A program made the position numbers and the translations under genes. This document shows positions 9,298 to 17,586 of a DNA stretch of 64,000 bases, piece after piece. Origin of the DNA: Citrifermentans bremense R1 (GTDB lineage Bacteria > Desulfobacterota > Desulfuromonadia > Geobacterales > Geobacteraceae). The first letter of the stretch is position 1; each line of letters begins with the position of its first letter. Under the pieces are notes generated by a model that ran no database searches, was not told where the DNA came from, and saw only the letters and a list, made by a program, of their open reading frames with translations. Where the stretch lies: positions 1 through 64,000 of the forward strand of contig NZ_AUGE01000017.1 in the NCBI RefSeq assembly GCF_000426865.1. Reading direction: 5' to 3'.

Positions 9298-10215
9298 CTA
9301 ATCCCCTTTATACACAAGAGTCTGCTTGCATCTTGGGTAGTTCATGCATCCCCAGAAGTGGCCCCCAGCACTCCGGCCTTTCGTAGACTCCCTAAGAGCC
9401 ATTTTGACATCACACTGAGGGCATGTCGGAGTGCTGTAATCACCTTCAAGGGCGACATTCAAGAGGTGCTGCTGTTTATCCTCGGATAATTTTCGAATCA
9501 ACTCTAAAAATCTCTGCCCAGATACAAGCGTCATCTTACCTTTGCCAAACTCCTCGGCCTCACTTGTGAATTCGCCTGAAGTAATGACCATGCCCATCTT
9601 AACCCGGTCAGCCGCCATCACACCGAAAAGCTCTCGCACGACCTTGATGCCGACTTTGTAGGTATTCCATGCTTTGCACTGAACAATGCCAACAGCTTCC
9701 GGAGTTGCGGCTTTGTGGACACGAATATCAACGCCACCGTCCGCCCCTGTCTTTGTTTCGACTGCAACATAACCGTTCATGCTCAGGAATTCTTTTGTGA
9801 CCTTCTCGAACCGCCGCCACTCGATGACCTTGAGAACCGTATCGTCCCATTTAGAAGGAGTGGGCTTTACGAATTGCGGCGTGACTGGCCCTCCAATATC
9901 GAAGTTGTTTATGGTCGTGCTTGGCTCACAGGAGCTCGACGGTACTCCACTCCTTACCGGCTCAGAGCGGTGACTTTGGCGTGTAGAACTTCTAACGGGG
10001 TACGGCAACGGCGGCCCGTCCTTCTTCTTCATTTGAACAATAAGATAGATGACCAACCCGACTATGCCGACGAGAACCAGGACAGAAAGGGTTATAGCAA
10101 CGGCAGAGGACAACTGGTTCCTGAAGACCGGATTTATCATAGCGAGGAAAATCAGGACGCCAACGATCCCCGCTAGAGCTTCTGCAGGCGATTTTTGATT
10201 ACGTCGTCTCGCCAT
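9298..10215 (-). CDS. Membrane-anchored Mrr-type restriction endonuclease with zinc ribbon
   Basis: The protein has 305 residues. Two hydrophobic segments (about 13-30 and 38-61) anchor it in the membrane. A polar linker leads to an Mrr/PD-(D/E)xK nuclease domain at about 128-245 with GADGGVD (Asp163) and the QxK motif VQCK (Gln179, Lys181). The C-terminus is a topoisomerase-type Cys4 ribbon (CPQC at 265, CMNYPRC at 290), the same class of ribbon as ends the neighbouring helicase-nuclease. Mrr-family nucleases cut modified or foreign DNA, and a membrane tether suggests action on entering DNA. The start lies one base after the stop of the IHF-like gene, so the two are an operon and probably translationally coupled. 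Confidence 0.88.
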   Translation of the reverse strand: MARRRNQKSPAEALAGIVGVLIFLAMINPVFRNQLSSAVAITLSVLVLVGIVGLVIYLIVQMKKKDGPPLPYPVRSSTRQSHRSEPVRSGVPSSSCEPSTTINNFDIGGPVTPQFVKPTPSKWDDTVLKVIEWRRFEKVTKEFLSMNGYVAVETKTGADGGVDIRVHKAATPEAVGIVQCKAWNTYKVGIKVVRELFGVMAADRVKMGMVITSGEFTSEAEEFGKGKMTLVSGQRFLELIRKLSEDKQQHLLNVALEGDYSTPTCPQCDVKMALRESTKGRSAGGHFWGCMNYPRCKQTLVYKGD

Positions 10216-10216
10216 G

Positions 10217-10492
10217 TCAGGCGTTGATGCTGTTTTTGAGCATCATGCTTGGCTTAAAGGCAAGGATTCTACGGGCCTCGATGGTAATTTCTTCTCCTGT
10301 CTGCGGGTTCCTGCCGCGACGGTCGGCTTTCTGTTTAACCGTAAAGTTCCCTAAACCGTGTATTTTGAGGTTTTCGCCGGATTCAAGAGTGCTCTTCATC
10401 ACGTCGAAAACCAACTCCACCATTTCAATAGCGTCCTTCTTTGAAACCCCTGTCTTACCTGCCACCCGCTCGACGATTTCCGCTTTGGTCAT
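10217..10492 (-). CDS. HU/IHF-family DNA-bending protein (IHF-alpha-like)
   Basis: This 91-residue protein begins MTKAEIVERV and carries the HU/IHF signature GRNPQTGEEI plus the C-terminal helix AFKPSMMLKN. Length and sequence fit IHF-alpha. A longer frame reaches 10537, but AAGGAG stands nine bases before ATG 10492 and homologues start here. It is the first gene of a two-gene operon with the membrane Mrr nuclease, an unusual partner. It could bend DNA for recombination of the flanking repeats or serve the nuclease. That is inference. Confidence 0.92.
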   Translation of the reverse strand: MTKAEIVERVAGKTGVSKKDAIEMVELVFDVMKSTLESGENLKIHGLGNFTVKQKADRRGRNPQTGEEITIEARRILAFKPSMMLKNSINA

Positions 10493-10585
10493 TTCGCCCT
10501 GCTCCTTTTGAAATCTACATAACGCCATGATGGCCATTTAATTCTGTATTAAATCAATAAAATTAGGATCTTGGGCCAACGCTGT

Positions 10586-10909
10586 TCACAAAACAACCCG
10601 CCAATGGTTCACACCAAAGACCTGCCCATTTCGTTCAGCCATGTTCAACAGAAATTGAGCAATATTTACTCCACCGTCTTCGATATGGGAGCGGCAGGTG
10701 TCGTATATATCAGAAACTTCGTTGTTCACTTCTTCCTTGTACCTAGGGAGCAAATCGAGTTCTCGGTAGTGAGATTCAATTAGGTTCCATAGGTCGTCAT
10801 CAACGATATCCGGGTGTCTAGCTATTGAAAAAACTGCGCCGACCGCCAAGGATCTCGGAGCGGTTTGCAATTGAACATGCAAATATTGCACGTCAGGAAT
10901 TGGGTCCAA
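10586..10909 (-). pseudogene. Unrecognised ORF, probably a C-terminal gene fragment
   Basis: This frame of about 107 codons has protein-like composition (e.g. DDDLWNLIESHYRELDLLP and AERNGQVFGVNHW) but only a TTG as possible start and no ribosome binding site. The frame stays open upstream of the TTG. A second minus frame (10822-11040) with ATG 11040 begins MSAQSGELSQKVEKG and runs into it in another phase, as if one gene had been broken by a frameshift near 10930. No family was recognised. The rest of 10538-11070 shows nothing further. Confidence 0.35.
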
Positions 10910-11070
10910 ATAATAATTAATACGGGCGCAGCGGGACGCAGGTAAGTTATGTAAGTTGTTTCCGCCCTGGAAAGAAGGATGCCTCCTTCGTATGCGCCCT
11001 TCTCAACCTTTTGTGAGAGCTCCCCGCTTTGGGCGCTCATAACGGCTGTCCCGCCGATTGACGAGATGAA

Positions 11071-11928
11071 CTAGACACTTCTTCCGGCAATCCCTTTTAC
11101 GGCACCCAGTATATCGGCGGGTAACACGAAGTTTTTCGTGTTCGGCGAAGCGGAGAGCTTTTGTATGGCATTCACATAGCGGTCGCCCAGGAGGAAAAGG
11201 GCGGGGAGTTCTTTGTCGCCTACTGCTACGGCAATGTCCTGGATGGCCTTGGCGGAAGCTTCGGCTAGCATCATCTGGGCTTCGGCTTCTTTCTTGGCTG
11301 CTTCGAGCTTGCCCTCGGCTTCACGGATCATCGCTTCTTTTTTACCTTCTGCTTCCAATATCATGGCGCGCTTCAACCGCTCGGCTGTCGCCTGCTGCTC
11401 CATGGCTTTCTGCATGGACTCGGACGGCTTGATGTCTTGTATCTCTACTGACTTCACCAGGATGCCCCAGTCGGTGACGTCGTCGGAGATGATGTCCTTC
11501 AGGCGGGCCTTGATGATGTCCCGCGAGGAGAGGGCAAGGTCCAGTTCCATCTCGCCGATGATGGCGCGCAGCGAGGTCATGACGAGGTTCTGGATGGCGT
11601 ACTCGTAGTTGCTGATGCCATACACTGCCTTCACGGGATCAACGATCTTGATGAAGGCGATGGCGTTAGCTACGATGACTGCGTTGTCCTTGGTGATGGC
11701 TTCCTGTGCGCCGATTTCCAGCGGGATGTCCTTGGTGGTCAGACGATAGGCGACGATGTCGACGTAGGGAATAATGAAATTGAGACCGGGCTTAAGTGTG
11801 GAGTGATACTTCCCGAGACGCTGCACGACGAACTCGAACCCCTGCGGGACGAGCCGCACGCCCATGAAGATGGTCACTACCACGACTGAAAACAATATTG
11901 CGAACACTACTGCTGCTGGCTCCATCAC
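11071..11928 (-). CDS. SPFH/band-7 (stomatin-like, slipin) protein
   Basis: This 285-residue protein has one N-terminal membrane segment (about 5-25). An SPFH domain follows (VPQGFEFVVQRLGKY, LKPGLNFIIPYVD), then a long Ala/Glu/Lys-rich coiled coil at about 185-235 with repeated EAEGK units. This is the QmcA/slipin architecture, forming oligomers that organise membrane microdomains and regulate proteases. Its ATG overlaps the stop of the upstream NfeD gene (ATGA), the usual partner of slipins. Confidence 0.94.
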   Translation of the reverse strand: MMEPAAVVFAILFSVVVVTIFMGVRLVPQGFEFVVQRLGKYHSTLKPGLNFIIPYVDIVAYRLTTKDIPLEIGAQEAITKDNAVIVANAIAFIKIVDPVKAVYGISNYEYAIQNLVMTSLRAIIGEMELDLALSSRDIIKARLKDIISDDVTDWGILVKSVEIQDIKPSESMQKAMEQQATAERLKRAMILEAEGKKEAMIREAEGKLEAAKKEAEAQMMLAEASAKAIQDIAVAVGDKELPALFLLGDRYVNAIQKLSASPNTKNFVLPADILGAVKGIAGRSV

Positions 11929-12383
11929 TTATCCCCTTTTGCTATTTTTTCGACCTTCATGACATGTCCTTCCACGTCGACTACCCGGACGCGATCTCCA
12001 ACCGCTAAAGGATCATCGGCCACACACGGCCACTCGTCCGCTCCCATCAGCGGCAGATGGAACTTTACCGTTCCCTTGTCGTATTGCTGGGCGCCACGTA
12101 TTACCAGCCCCGTCTCGCCTATCACGGCTCCCTTTGACGATCCGGCCTTGGTCCTGTCGAGGCGGGTATTGAAAAAACGGAACCAGGCAAAGGTGAGCAG
12201 TGCCGATGCCACGGTCCAGATGAGAATTTGAACGGAAAGGGGACAACTCGGAAGGGAGGCCAGGACGATGCTGACAATAACAGCGCCGAGACCGAACCAG
12301 ATGATGGTGAAGGAGGGAATGATTAACTCGAGCCCAATGAGAATTAGCCCCAAGATGAGCCAGTGCCACCACACAATGTTCAC
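11925..12383 (-). CDS. NfeD-family membrane protein
   Basis: The protein has 152 residues from a GTG start at 12383, which has GGAGG six bases upstream. The longer frame to 12461 has no such site. After the start come WWHWLILGLILIGLELIIP and two further hydrophobic segments, then a C-terminal OB-fold domain (GETGLVIRG, VGDRVRVVDVEGHVMKV). NfeD proteins pair with SPFH proteins at the inner membrane, and here the two genes overlap by four bases. Confidence 0.92.
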   Translation of the reverse strand: MNIVWWHWLILGLILIGLELIIPSFTIIWFGLGAVIVSIVLASLPSCPLSVQILIWTVASALLTFAWFRFFNTRLDRTKAGSSKGAVIGETGLVIRGAQQYDKGTVKFHLPLMGADEWPCVADDPLAVGDRVRVVDVEGHVMKVEKIAKGDK

Positions 12384-12508
12384 AGAAGCCTCCGCAACGA
12401 TTGAAGAAAAACTACTATCGCTGCGGCAGCATACCACCGGCATTAATGACAAACAACCCAAAAAGCTGTCAATGGAATCAGGCGGGAGGAAGGTGGCCTA
12501 ATCTGCCG

Positions 12509-12542
12509 TATCCGCGTTATCCGCTAAATCCGTGTGCGATGC
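12509..12542. repeat. ATCCGCG..GTGCGATGCC intergenic repeat, partial copy
   Basis: The sequence ATCCGCGTTATCCGC followed by ATCCGTGTGCGATGCC matches one arm of the long inverted repeat at 33045-33147. It lies in the 258-bp gap between nfeD and merB, which has no other visible feature. Confidence 0.6.
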
Positions 12543-12641
12543 CGTTAGCTTGTATGTCTAACCAAGGCAAATCCCATGGCGCTCACCCATTCATACAGAC
12601 ACCGGGCCTTGTCGACTACCCCGGAAAGTGACCGCGTAAGA

Positions 12642-13271
12642 TCAAGGGCGTGACGTCTCTCCATGCGACAGTCGTTGCTGCATTACTGCATGTCCGATCT
12701 GCCACGCTTCTTCCAACGACACTATGCTTGCTTCGGGATGCCGAGACAGCCACGAAGCTGCAGCTTCAGCGGAACTGATGAAGTGCACCCCACTGCAAAA
12801 GCTGTTACGGACGTTGCAACAGCCCGCTTTCGTTGAAGGCGCCACCATCGAAACGGTAACTCCAGCCGGAGACGGATCGACGACTCCCGTCGGAGTTGCC
12901 GTCATCCGTACCGGGATGCCCGTTACCGGGCAATGCGATTCCACCTGCGCTGCCTGTTCCAGCGCCACGGGATACATGAGGGCATCCAGGGCACACCAGG
13001 TGTAAAGCTGATTGCCGCAGACCGTAAAGGAATGCGGCGTAGGCATGAGCGACAACCCGCAGGCCACCACGTCGCCTTTCTCGTCGTACACCGTGTCGGC
13101 AAAGGACGCCAACGCACCCTCGACATCGGAGAGAGAACTGTTAAGAGCGTTCGCAATAGTGGTGCGGGATACAGGCCGCCCCTTCGCCAGAGCACGGAGG
13201 AGGAACAGCCAGACCCGTGGGTGGTCACAGTGCAAGCCAGCCAGTACATCGTGTAAAGTGCCTCCTGCCAT
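12642..13271 (-). CDS. merB: Organomercurial lyase (alkylmercury lyase)
   Basis: This enzyme would protonolyse the C-Hg bond of organomercurials, releasing Hg(II). It has 209 residues from ATG 13271. The three catalytic residues of MerB are all present: Cys93 and Asp96 in WCALD, and Cys159 in SFCSGVHF. An alternative ATG at 13307 adds 12 residues of doubtful character; the shorter start gives the canonical Cys159 numbering. No merA, merT or merR is nearby, so the product Hg(II) would need handling elsewhere. A cupin gene lies further upstream on the same strand, separated by a mobile-looking block carrying the small exported protein. Confidence 0.9.
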   Translation of the reverse strand: MAGGTLHDVLAGLHCDHPRVWLFLLRALAKGRPVSRTTIANALNSSLSDVEGALASFADTVYDEKGDVVACGLSLMPTPHSFTVCGNQLYTWCALDALMYPVALEQAAQVESHCPVTGIPVRMTATPTGVVDPSPAGVTVSMVAPSTKAGCCNVRNSFCSGVHFISSAEAAASWLSRHPEASIVSLEEAWQIGHAVMQQRLSHGETSRP

Positions 13272-13457
13272 CGTCCCTCCCTCTCCTGGAAAGCTGCCAT
13301 TATTCATTCAGTTCCCTTATTGCCTTGTTCACACCACGAACGCCGAAAAGGCAGCATCGGGCCAGTGGAACTGATAACTTACCACGCCCCCTGCCCTATG
13401 AGTCACGCTGAGCTAAGACATAAAGACGTGTGCAATGAGCATTTTATGCCTTAAGTG

Positions 13458-13513
13458 ACTGTGTCATATTTGTACAGGCGCTGGCTTGTGCTTGCAATTG
13501 TTTCTGATAAAGT
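13458..13513 (+). promoter_or_regulatory. Candidate sigma-70 promoter, second copy
   Basis: This matches 3243-3297: CTGTGTCATATTTGT, then TTGTGC at 13486-13491 and TAAAGT at 13508-13513 with a 16-bp spacer. The leader to the start codon at 13591 is only about 75 bases, against about 200 in the other copy. Confidence 0.55.
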
Positions 13514-13590
13514 AATTTTCGTTTTCGGGTATGCCTGGACATAATCTGCACCGCAGTAATTAATCATCACACCACACAAGGAGATTACAC

Positions 13591-13869
13591 ATGAGACTTA
13601 CTGCAACGTTGGCCGGACTCACTCTACTTGCAGCTTCCACCGCTTTTGCCGCCCCCAAGACCTATCAGGTAACCGGTCCGGTTCTGGAGGTGAAAGCCGA
13701 CACGATCGTTGTTGAAAAAGGGAAAGAAAAATGGGAGATCGCCAAGGATAAAAACACCAAAACTACGGGCGATTTGAAGGTCGGAAGCAAGGTGACGGTT
13801 ATGTACACCATGAAGGCCGCTACCATTGATGTCAAAGGTGAAGCCAAGGCTGCCACCAAGAAGAAGTAG
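13591..13869 (+). CDS. Small exported basic protein, copy 2
   Basis: This is a 92-residue paralogue of the 3508-3786 product, with the same signal peptide type, core KTYQVTGP and Lys-rich tail. Most differences are conservative. AAGGAG precedes the ATG at the same distance. It points opposite to the cupin and merB genes on either side, and its block is flanked by short duplications of the cupin-merB junction, so it seems to have been inserted there. Function unknown; presumably periplasmic. Confidence 0.85.
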   Translation: MRLTATLAGLTLLAASTAFAAPKTYQVTGPVLEVKADTIVVEKGKEKWEIAKDKNTKTTGDLKVGSKVTVMYTMKAATIDVKGEAKAATKKK

Positions 13870-13942
13870 CTTTTTACGGCTTTAGTCGTGACAACCCGGG
13901 GAGCGCCAGGGGGCAGAGTTGGAATCTCTGATCCCTTCGCTC

Positions 13943-14022
13943 CTTGGGTGGTCGCAGTGCAAGCCGCCCTGAACATAGCCACCCCCTCCTTGAAAGTTGC
14001 CATTATTCATTCGGTTCCCTTA
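13943..14022. repeat. Relic copy of the cupin-merB junction
   Basis: This stretch resembles 13215-13320 at the merB start. Shared blocks are GGGTGGTC-CAGTGCAAGCC and TGCCATTATTCATTC-GTTCCCTTAT. In minus orientation it contains the cupin stop followed by a decayed merB 5' end. The other copy has a decayed cupin C-terminus (IRELNE then stop) followed by intact merB. The 3508-like gene lies between the two copies. Confidence 0.75.
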
Positions 14023-14347
14023 TCTTGTATCGATCAGGTTGATCGAAGAAGGTCATGTCGGCATAGCCGGCGTAGATCCTCCCGGAATGGGGGACGCCCT
14101 GAGGAATGAAATAGCGATCCCCCTTCACGTATGACCGCTTTACCCCGTCAATCACCAGCTCGATCCTCCCCTCCAAAACAACACCCCACTGGCTTTCGTG
14201 CGAATGCTCAGGCAACTCCACATCCTCATCGAACTGCATGAAGATGATTTGATGGCTGTCCGCTTGGGAAAGATAGGCCGTTATGCCCTTCAATGGAATG
14301 TCGGCTTGCGGCAGGTTTCTTACAGGATCAGGAAAGAGTTCCGACAC
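14003..14347 (-). CDS. Single-domain cupin protein
   Basis: This 114-residue beta-barrel protein carries the cupin metal-binding motif PEHSHESQWG and a second conserved strand set (GDRYFIPQGVPHSGR). The start is placed at GTG 14347, which has AAGGAG seven bases upstream. The frame stays open to 14530, but that part encodes the 21-bp repeat array and is not credible as protein. Cupins of this size often bind small ligands or metals. The original arrangement seems to have been cupin followed directly by merB. A role in mercury resistance is only a guess from that. Confidence 0.85.
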   Translation of the reverse strand: MSELFPDPVRNLPQADIPLKGITAYLSQADSHQIIFMQFDEDVELPEHSHESQWGVVLEGRIELVIDGVKRSYVKGDRYFIPQGVPHSGRIYAGYADMTFFDQPDRYKIREPNE

Positions 14348-14429
14348 AGACTGTCTCCTTCGCTCAAAGGGGTGGGAGTTGCTGGGGCGATTATCCGGCC
14401 CACCTCTAGCTGCGTGGATAAGGAAGATC

Positions 14430-15297
14430 GGAGCGCCTTTTTCTTTTTCTGGTGCTCCACCCAACATAAATGGCATGCCGATATACTTATCTGGTGCTCC
14501 GTTTAACTTAGATGGAGCGTCCTTCAACAAAATCGGACCCCCATTTTATTTGTCTGGAGCTCCATCCAACATAAACGGCGCGCCGACTATCTAATGTGGT
14601 GCTCCGTTTAGGTTAGTCGGGACTCCATTAATTACTTTCGTGTCCCACGAGATAACTAAACCGGAGCTCCAGTTTTACTTTCTGGCGTGCCGCATAACTC
14701 AAACGGAGCGTCACCTTCGCCAACCCATGCTCCATTTCAGTAAAACGGAACTCCGACATTGCACATCGGCATGCCACTTACTGAAACCGGTGCTACGTTG
14801 CAGCCCATGCGAGCTCCCATTTCCCCCGACTGACCTCCTGGCTGTATCCACCCGCCCCCTCCAACTTCTTAAATGGCACTCTGTCAAAGTTAGTTGGAGC
14901 ATCAACATTTTTATACGACACCCCGCTTAGCTTGATCGGAGCACCACTTTAGTTTGAATGGACCTCCATATTTGTTACACGGCCCTCCATATTTGTTAAA
15001 CGGCGCTCCATTTAAGTTGCTCGGCTATCCATCTTGCTTAGTCGGCTCTCCGTCTAACATGATCGGACCTCCGGGTTCGGTTGAACGGACCTCCGCTTTA
15101 GTTAAAGCGGACCTTTGTTTTGGTTGACGGGCTCTTCGTTTCGGTTAAATGGCCCTCCGTTTTACTTGAACGGCGCTCCGGTTTAGTTGAACAGCCCGCC
15201 GCTTCGGTTACACGGCGCTCTGTTCCTGTCGAACGCCCCTCCGCTTCGGTTGAACGGGCCTCTACTCTTCAGCATCGTACCTCTCGCATTATTGAAC
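14430..15297. repeat. Degenerate 21-bp tandem repeat array (about 41 units)
   Basis: The period is 21 bases with rare one-base slips. A typical unit reads GGCGCTCCGTTTAGTTGAAC with variation at most positions, always anchored by GG-N-GCTCC-like and followed by a T-rich half. Because 21 is seven codons, long open frames occur on both strands with heptad-like peptides such as GAPFNLD and GAPSNIN on the plus strand and GAPDKYI on the minus. Stops occur in every frame somewhere, so it is not one intact gene. A single stray unit lies near 15476-15500. No spacers, so not CRISPR. The rest of 15298-15536 shows nothing else. Confidence 0.92.
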
Positions 15298-15536
15298 GGC
15301 ACATCAGATGTAGCGAGAAGACGTTGACACTTGCCCCTGATTCTGCAGTGTCGCGATTGCGGCAGACTAGCACGCGTGCTTGAGTGATTCAACGCAAATT
15401 AATATGCATCAAGGTGGTAGATTAATAAAAGCGGTGGGAAAAAGTGTGAAGGGGGTAAAGGAGGAAGAGCGTTGAACAACTCTCCGCTTCGGTTGGCTAG
15501 TGCGAGGGGGCGTGGGGTTGCCTCGGAAGATGTGGG

Positions 15537-17315
15537 CTAATTCGGCAAAGTGAAGTAGAAAGTCGCCCCCTTTCCTACTTCTCCTTCAGCCCAGATGTCC
15601 CCACTGTGGCGATGGATTATGCGCTGAGCGGTCGTAAGCCCGATCCCTTCGCCCTCGAACTCCGCAGTATGCAAACGCTGGAAGGCAATGAACAGGTTGT
15701 CCTTGTACTGCATGTCGAACCCTGCGCCGTTATCTTTGACATAAAAGACCGTGCTGTCGCCTCGCTTTGAACTGCCGAATTCGATACGCGCTGTTACGGT
15801 TTTGGAAGTGTACTTCCAGGCATTTCCAAACAGATTTTCCAGCAACTGTTGCAACAGCGTCCGGTCCCCCAGTATCCGCACATCCTCTTCCACAAAGGTT
15901 TTCACGGTCCGCTTCAACTCCGTCTCCTGGAGGGCGGTCAAAATGGACGCGGCCATCGCGCTCAAATCCACCGGTTCCAGTTTCAGCGCCGCCCTGCCTA
16001 CCCGGGACAGTTCAAGCAGGTGGTCGATCAATCCCCCCATCCTGTTTGACGCTGAGCGAATCCGCACCAGGTAGTCCTTCACAGGGGCAGGCAGTTCATT
16101 CGCGAATTCCTCCATGACAATGGCGCTGAAGCTGTTAATGTGGCGCAGGGGGGCGCGCAGGTCATGGGAAACCGAGTAACTGAATGACTCTTGTTCCCTC
16201 ATTGCTGCCTCTAAATTCGAAGTTCGTTCGGCAACCCGGCTTTCTAATAGATCATTTGCCAATATCAAATCTTGTTGTTTCTGCAAAAGCTCCTCGTGCA
16301 ACTCTTGACGGTCCGTTACGTCCATAATCATGGCCTGTTTGGAAACAATCTTATTGTTTATCCTTATAGGGGCATTAGACACTTCGTACCAACGGTTGTC
16401 TTTGGGGCTCTGGACCACCCAACGATGGCTTTCGCCTGCGAAAATACGCTCATTTTTGCACCACGGGCAGATAGCATCAAGCCCGTGCAGAGCTTCATAA
16501 CACAATTCGCCAAGGGCGTCGTGGCCAATACGCCGCTTCATGGCTTCATTGAGAAACTCGATCCGGTAATTGGCCGAGCAAATGTATATGAGGCCGTCGA
16601 ACGCTGTCACCATAGCGCGGTAATACTCCTCACGCTTCCTGAGGCTCTCTTCCTCCCACCGCCGAAGTACCGCAACGGTCACACTGTCTGCCAACAACTC
16701 TACAAGTGCAATAAACCCTTTGGAGAATCGGTCTTTGCGTCGGTCATTAAACTGTATTAGTCCAATGATGTCTTCATTATGGTGCAGGGGAACCAGGGCT
16801 ACCGATTCGTATCCATCGGCGCTGCACCTGTTGCGGGTTCCTGACTGCCTGTCCTCTTCGGTAGTACTTTCGAGCAACTCGCTAGTACTGTTTGTCCAGA
16901 AACTGCCATTTGGGGTAAAGAACGATTTATTGGCATCAAACCGTCCACACAGGATGTTACCGCACATGCATTCCAGAACTGGATGGCCGATGTCATCCCT
17001 TTTTACCTGGCCGGCCAAGTCTTTCGCGCACAGATAGTTCTCAGCGTTCACGAACTCCGATGGGAACCCCACCGTTTGGAAATAGGGGTAATCCTCTTCT
17101 TCGCGTAGCCGGACAGCGACCGCTTCACATCCAGAAAGTTCCTGAAAGAAGGGTAACAACGTCGACATGACCTCTTGGGAGGATTTTCCCGAGGCGAGTA
17201 GGTGCAGCAATCTGATCGACGCCAAAAGGTGGCGCTCGTCAAGTTCGCCTCTCATCTTGAGATCTTGTAACAACTCTTCTGTGGTCATTTTCTGTGGTCG
17301 CCTTGTCTCCAGCAT
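15537..17315 (-). CDS. GAF-PAS sensor histidine kinase
   Basis: The protein has about 592 residues and no membrane segment. A GAF-type domain (about 35-220) contains a Cys-rich stretch (CMCGNILCG). A PAS domain (about 235-340) has CPWCKNERIF. A short coiled coil leads to HisKA with SYSVSHDLRAPLRHINSF (phospho-His near 392). HATPase_c has N-box NLFGNAWKY, G1 DNGAGFD and G2 GEGIGLTTAQ. It is a bacteriophytochrome-like class of soluble kinase. No response regulator is adjacent. The Cys clusters could bind metal or an Fe-S centre, which is inference. An alternative ATG lies at 17288; neither start has a strong ribosome site. Confidence 0.9.
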   Translation of the reverse strand: MLETRRPQKMTTEELLQDLKMRGELDERHLLASIRLLHLLASGKSSQEVMSTLLPFFQELSGCEAVAVRLREEEDYPYFQTVGFPSEFVNAENYLCAKDLAGQVKRDDIGHPVLECMCGNILCGRFDANKSFFTPNGSFWTNSTSELLESTTEEDRQSGTRNRCSADGYESVALVPLHHNEDIIGLIQFNDRRKDRFSKGFIALVELLADSVTVAVLRRWEEESLRKREEYYRAMVTAFDGLIYICSANYRIEFLNEAMKRRIGHDALGELCYEALHGLDAICPWCKNERIFAGESHRWVVQSPKDNRWYEVSNAPIRINNKIVSKQAMIMDVTDRQELHEELLQKQQDLILANDLLESRVAERTSNLEAAMREQESFSYSVSHDLRAPLRHINSFSAIVMEEFANELPAPVKDYLVRIRSASNRMGGLIDHLLELSRVGRAALKLEPVDLSAMAASILTALQETELKRTVKTFVEEDVRILGDRTLLQQLLENLFGNAWKYTSKTVTARIEFGSSKRGDSTVFYVKDNGAGFDMQYKDNLFIAFQRLHTAEFEGEGIGLTTAQRIIHRHSGDIWAEGEVGKGATFYFTLPN

Positions 17316-17586
17316 TAGATGCTAACAAACACTTCCCAGCCGGTTCGACCTCAGGTTGAGAGTGCGGTCACGGGACAATCACACTATCACGCATAGTTGG
17401 GGGATATCAATTAGTATTTAACAAGGTGGAGTTTTGTAGAGGGAAACTGTGCGAAGGAGGCTGATGGGGGGGGAGGTGCACGATTAGGCAATAATTCAGA
17501 AGGATTGGTCTATCTCTTTTTCCATCACTTGCAGTAGAATCTTCCGACTATAGGTCATAAGAAGCGAAGCTCCAACGGAGGCTTAC

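Noticed and set aside
13486-13498. Sigma-54 promoter in the duplicated upstream block
   Set aside because: GG and GC are separated by nine bases in this copy instead of ten, and the GG is lost in the copy at 3266-3280. A sigma-70 reading is shared by both copies.
14348-14530. N-terminal extension of the cupin to ATG 14530
   Set aside because: The extension encodes the 21-bp repeat array; GTG 14347 has a proper AAGGAG.
14430-15297. CRISPR array
   Set aside because: Units of 21 bases are contiguous and degenerate, with no unique spacers and no cas genes.
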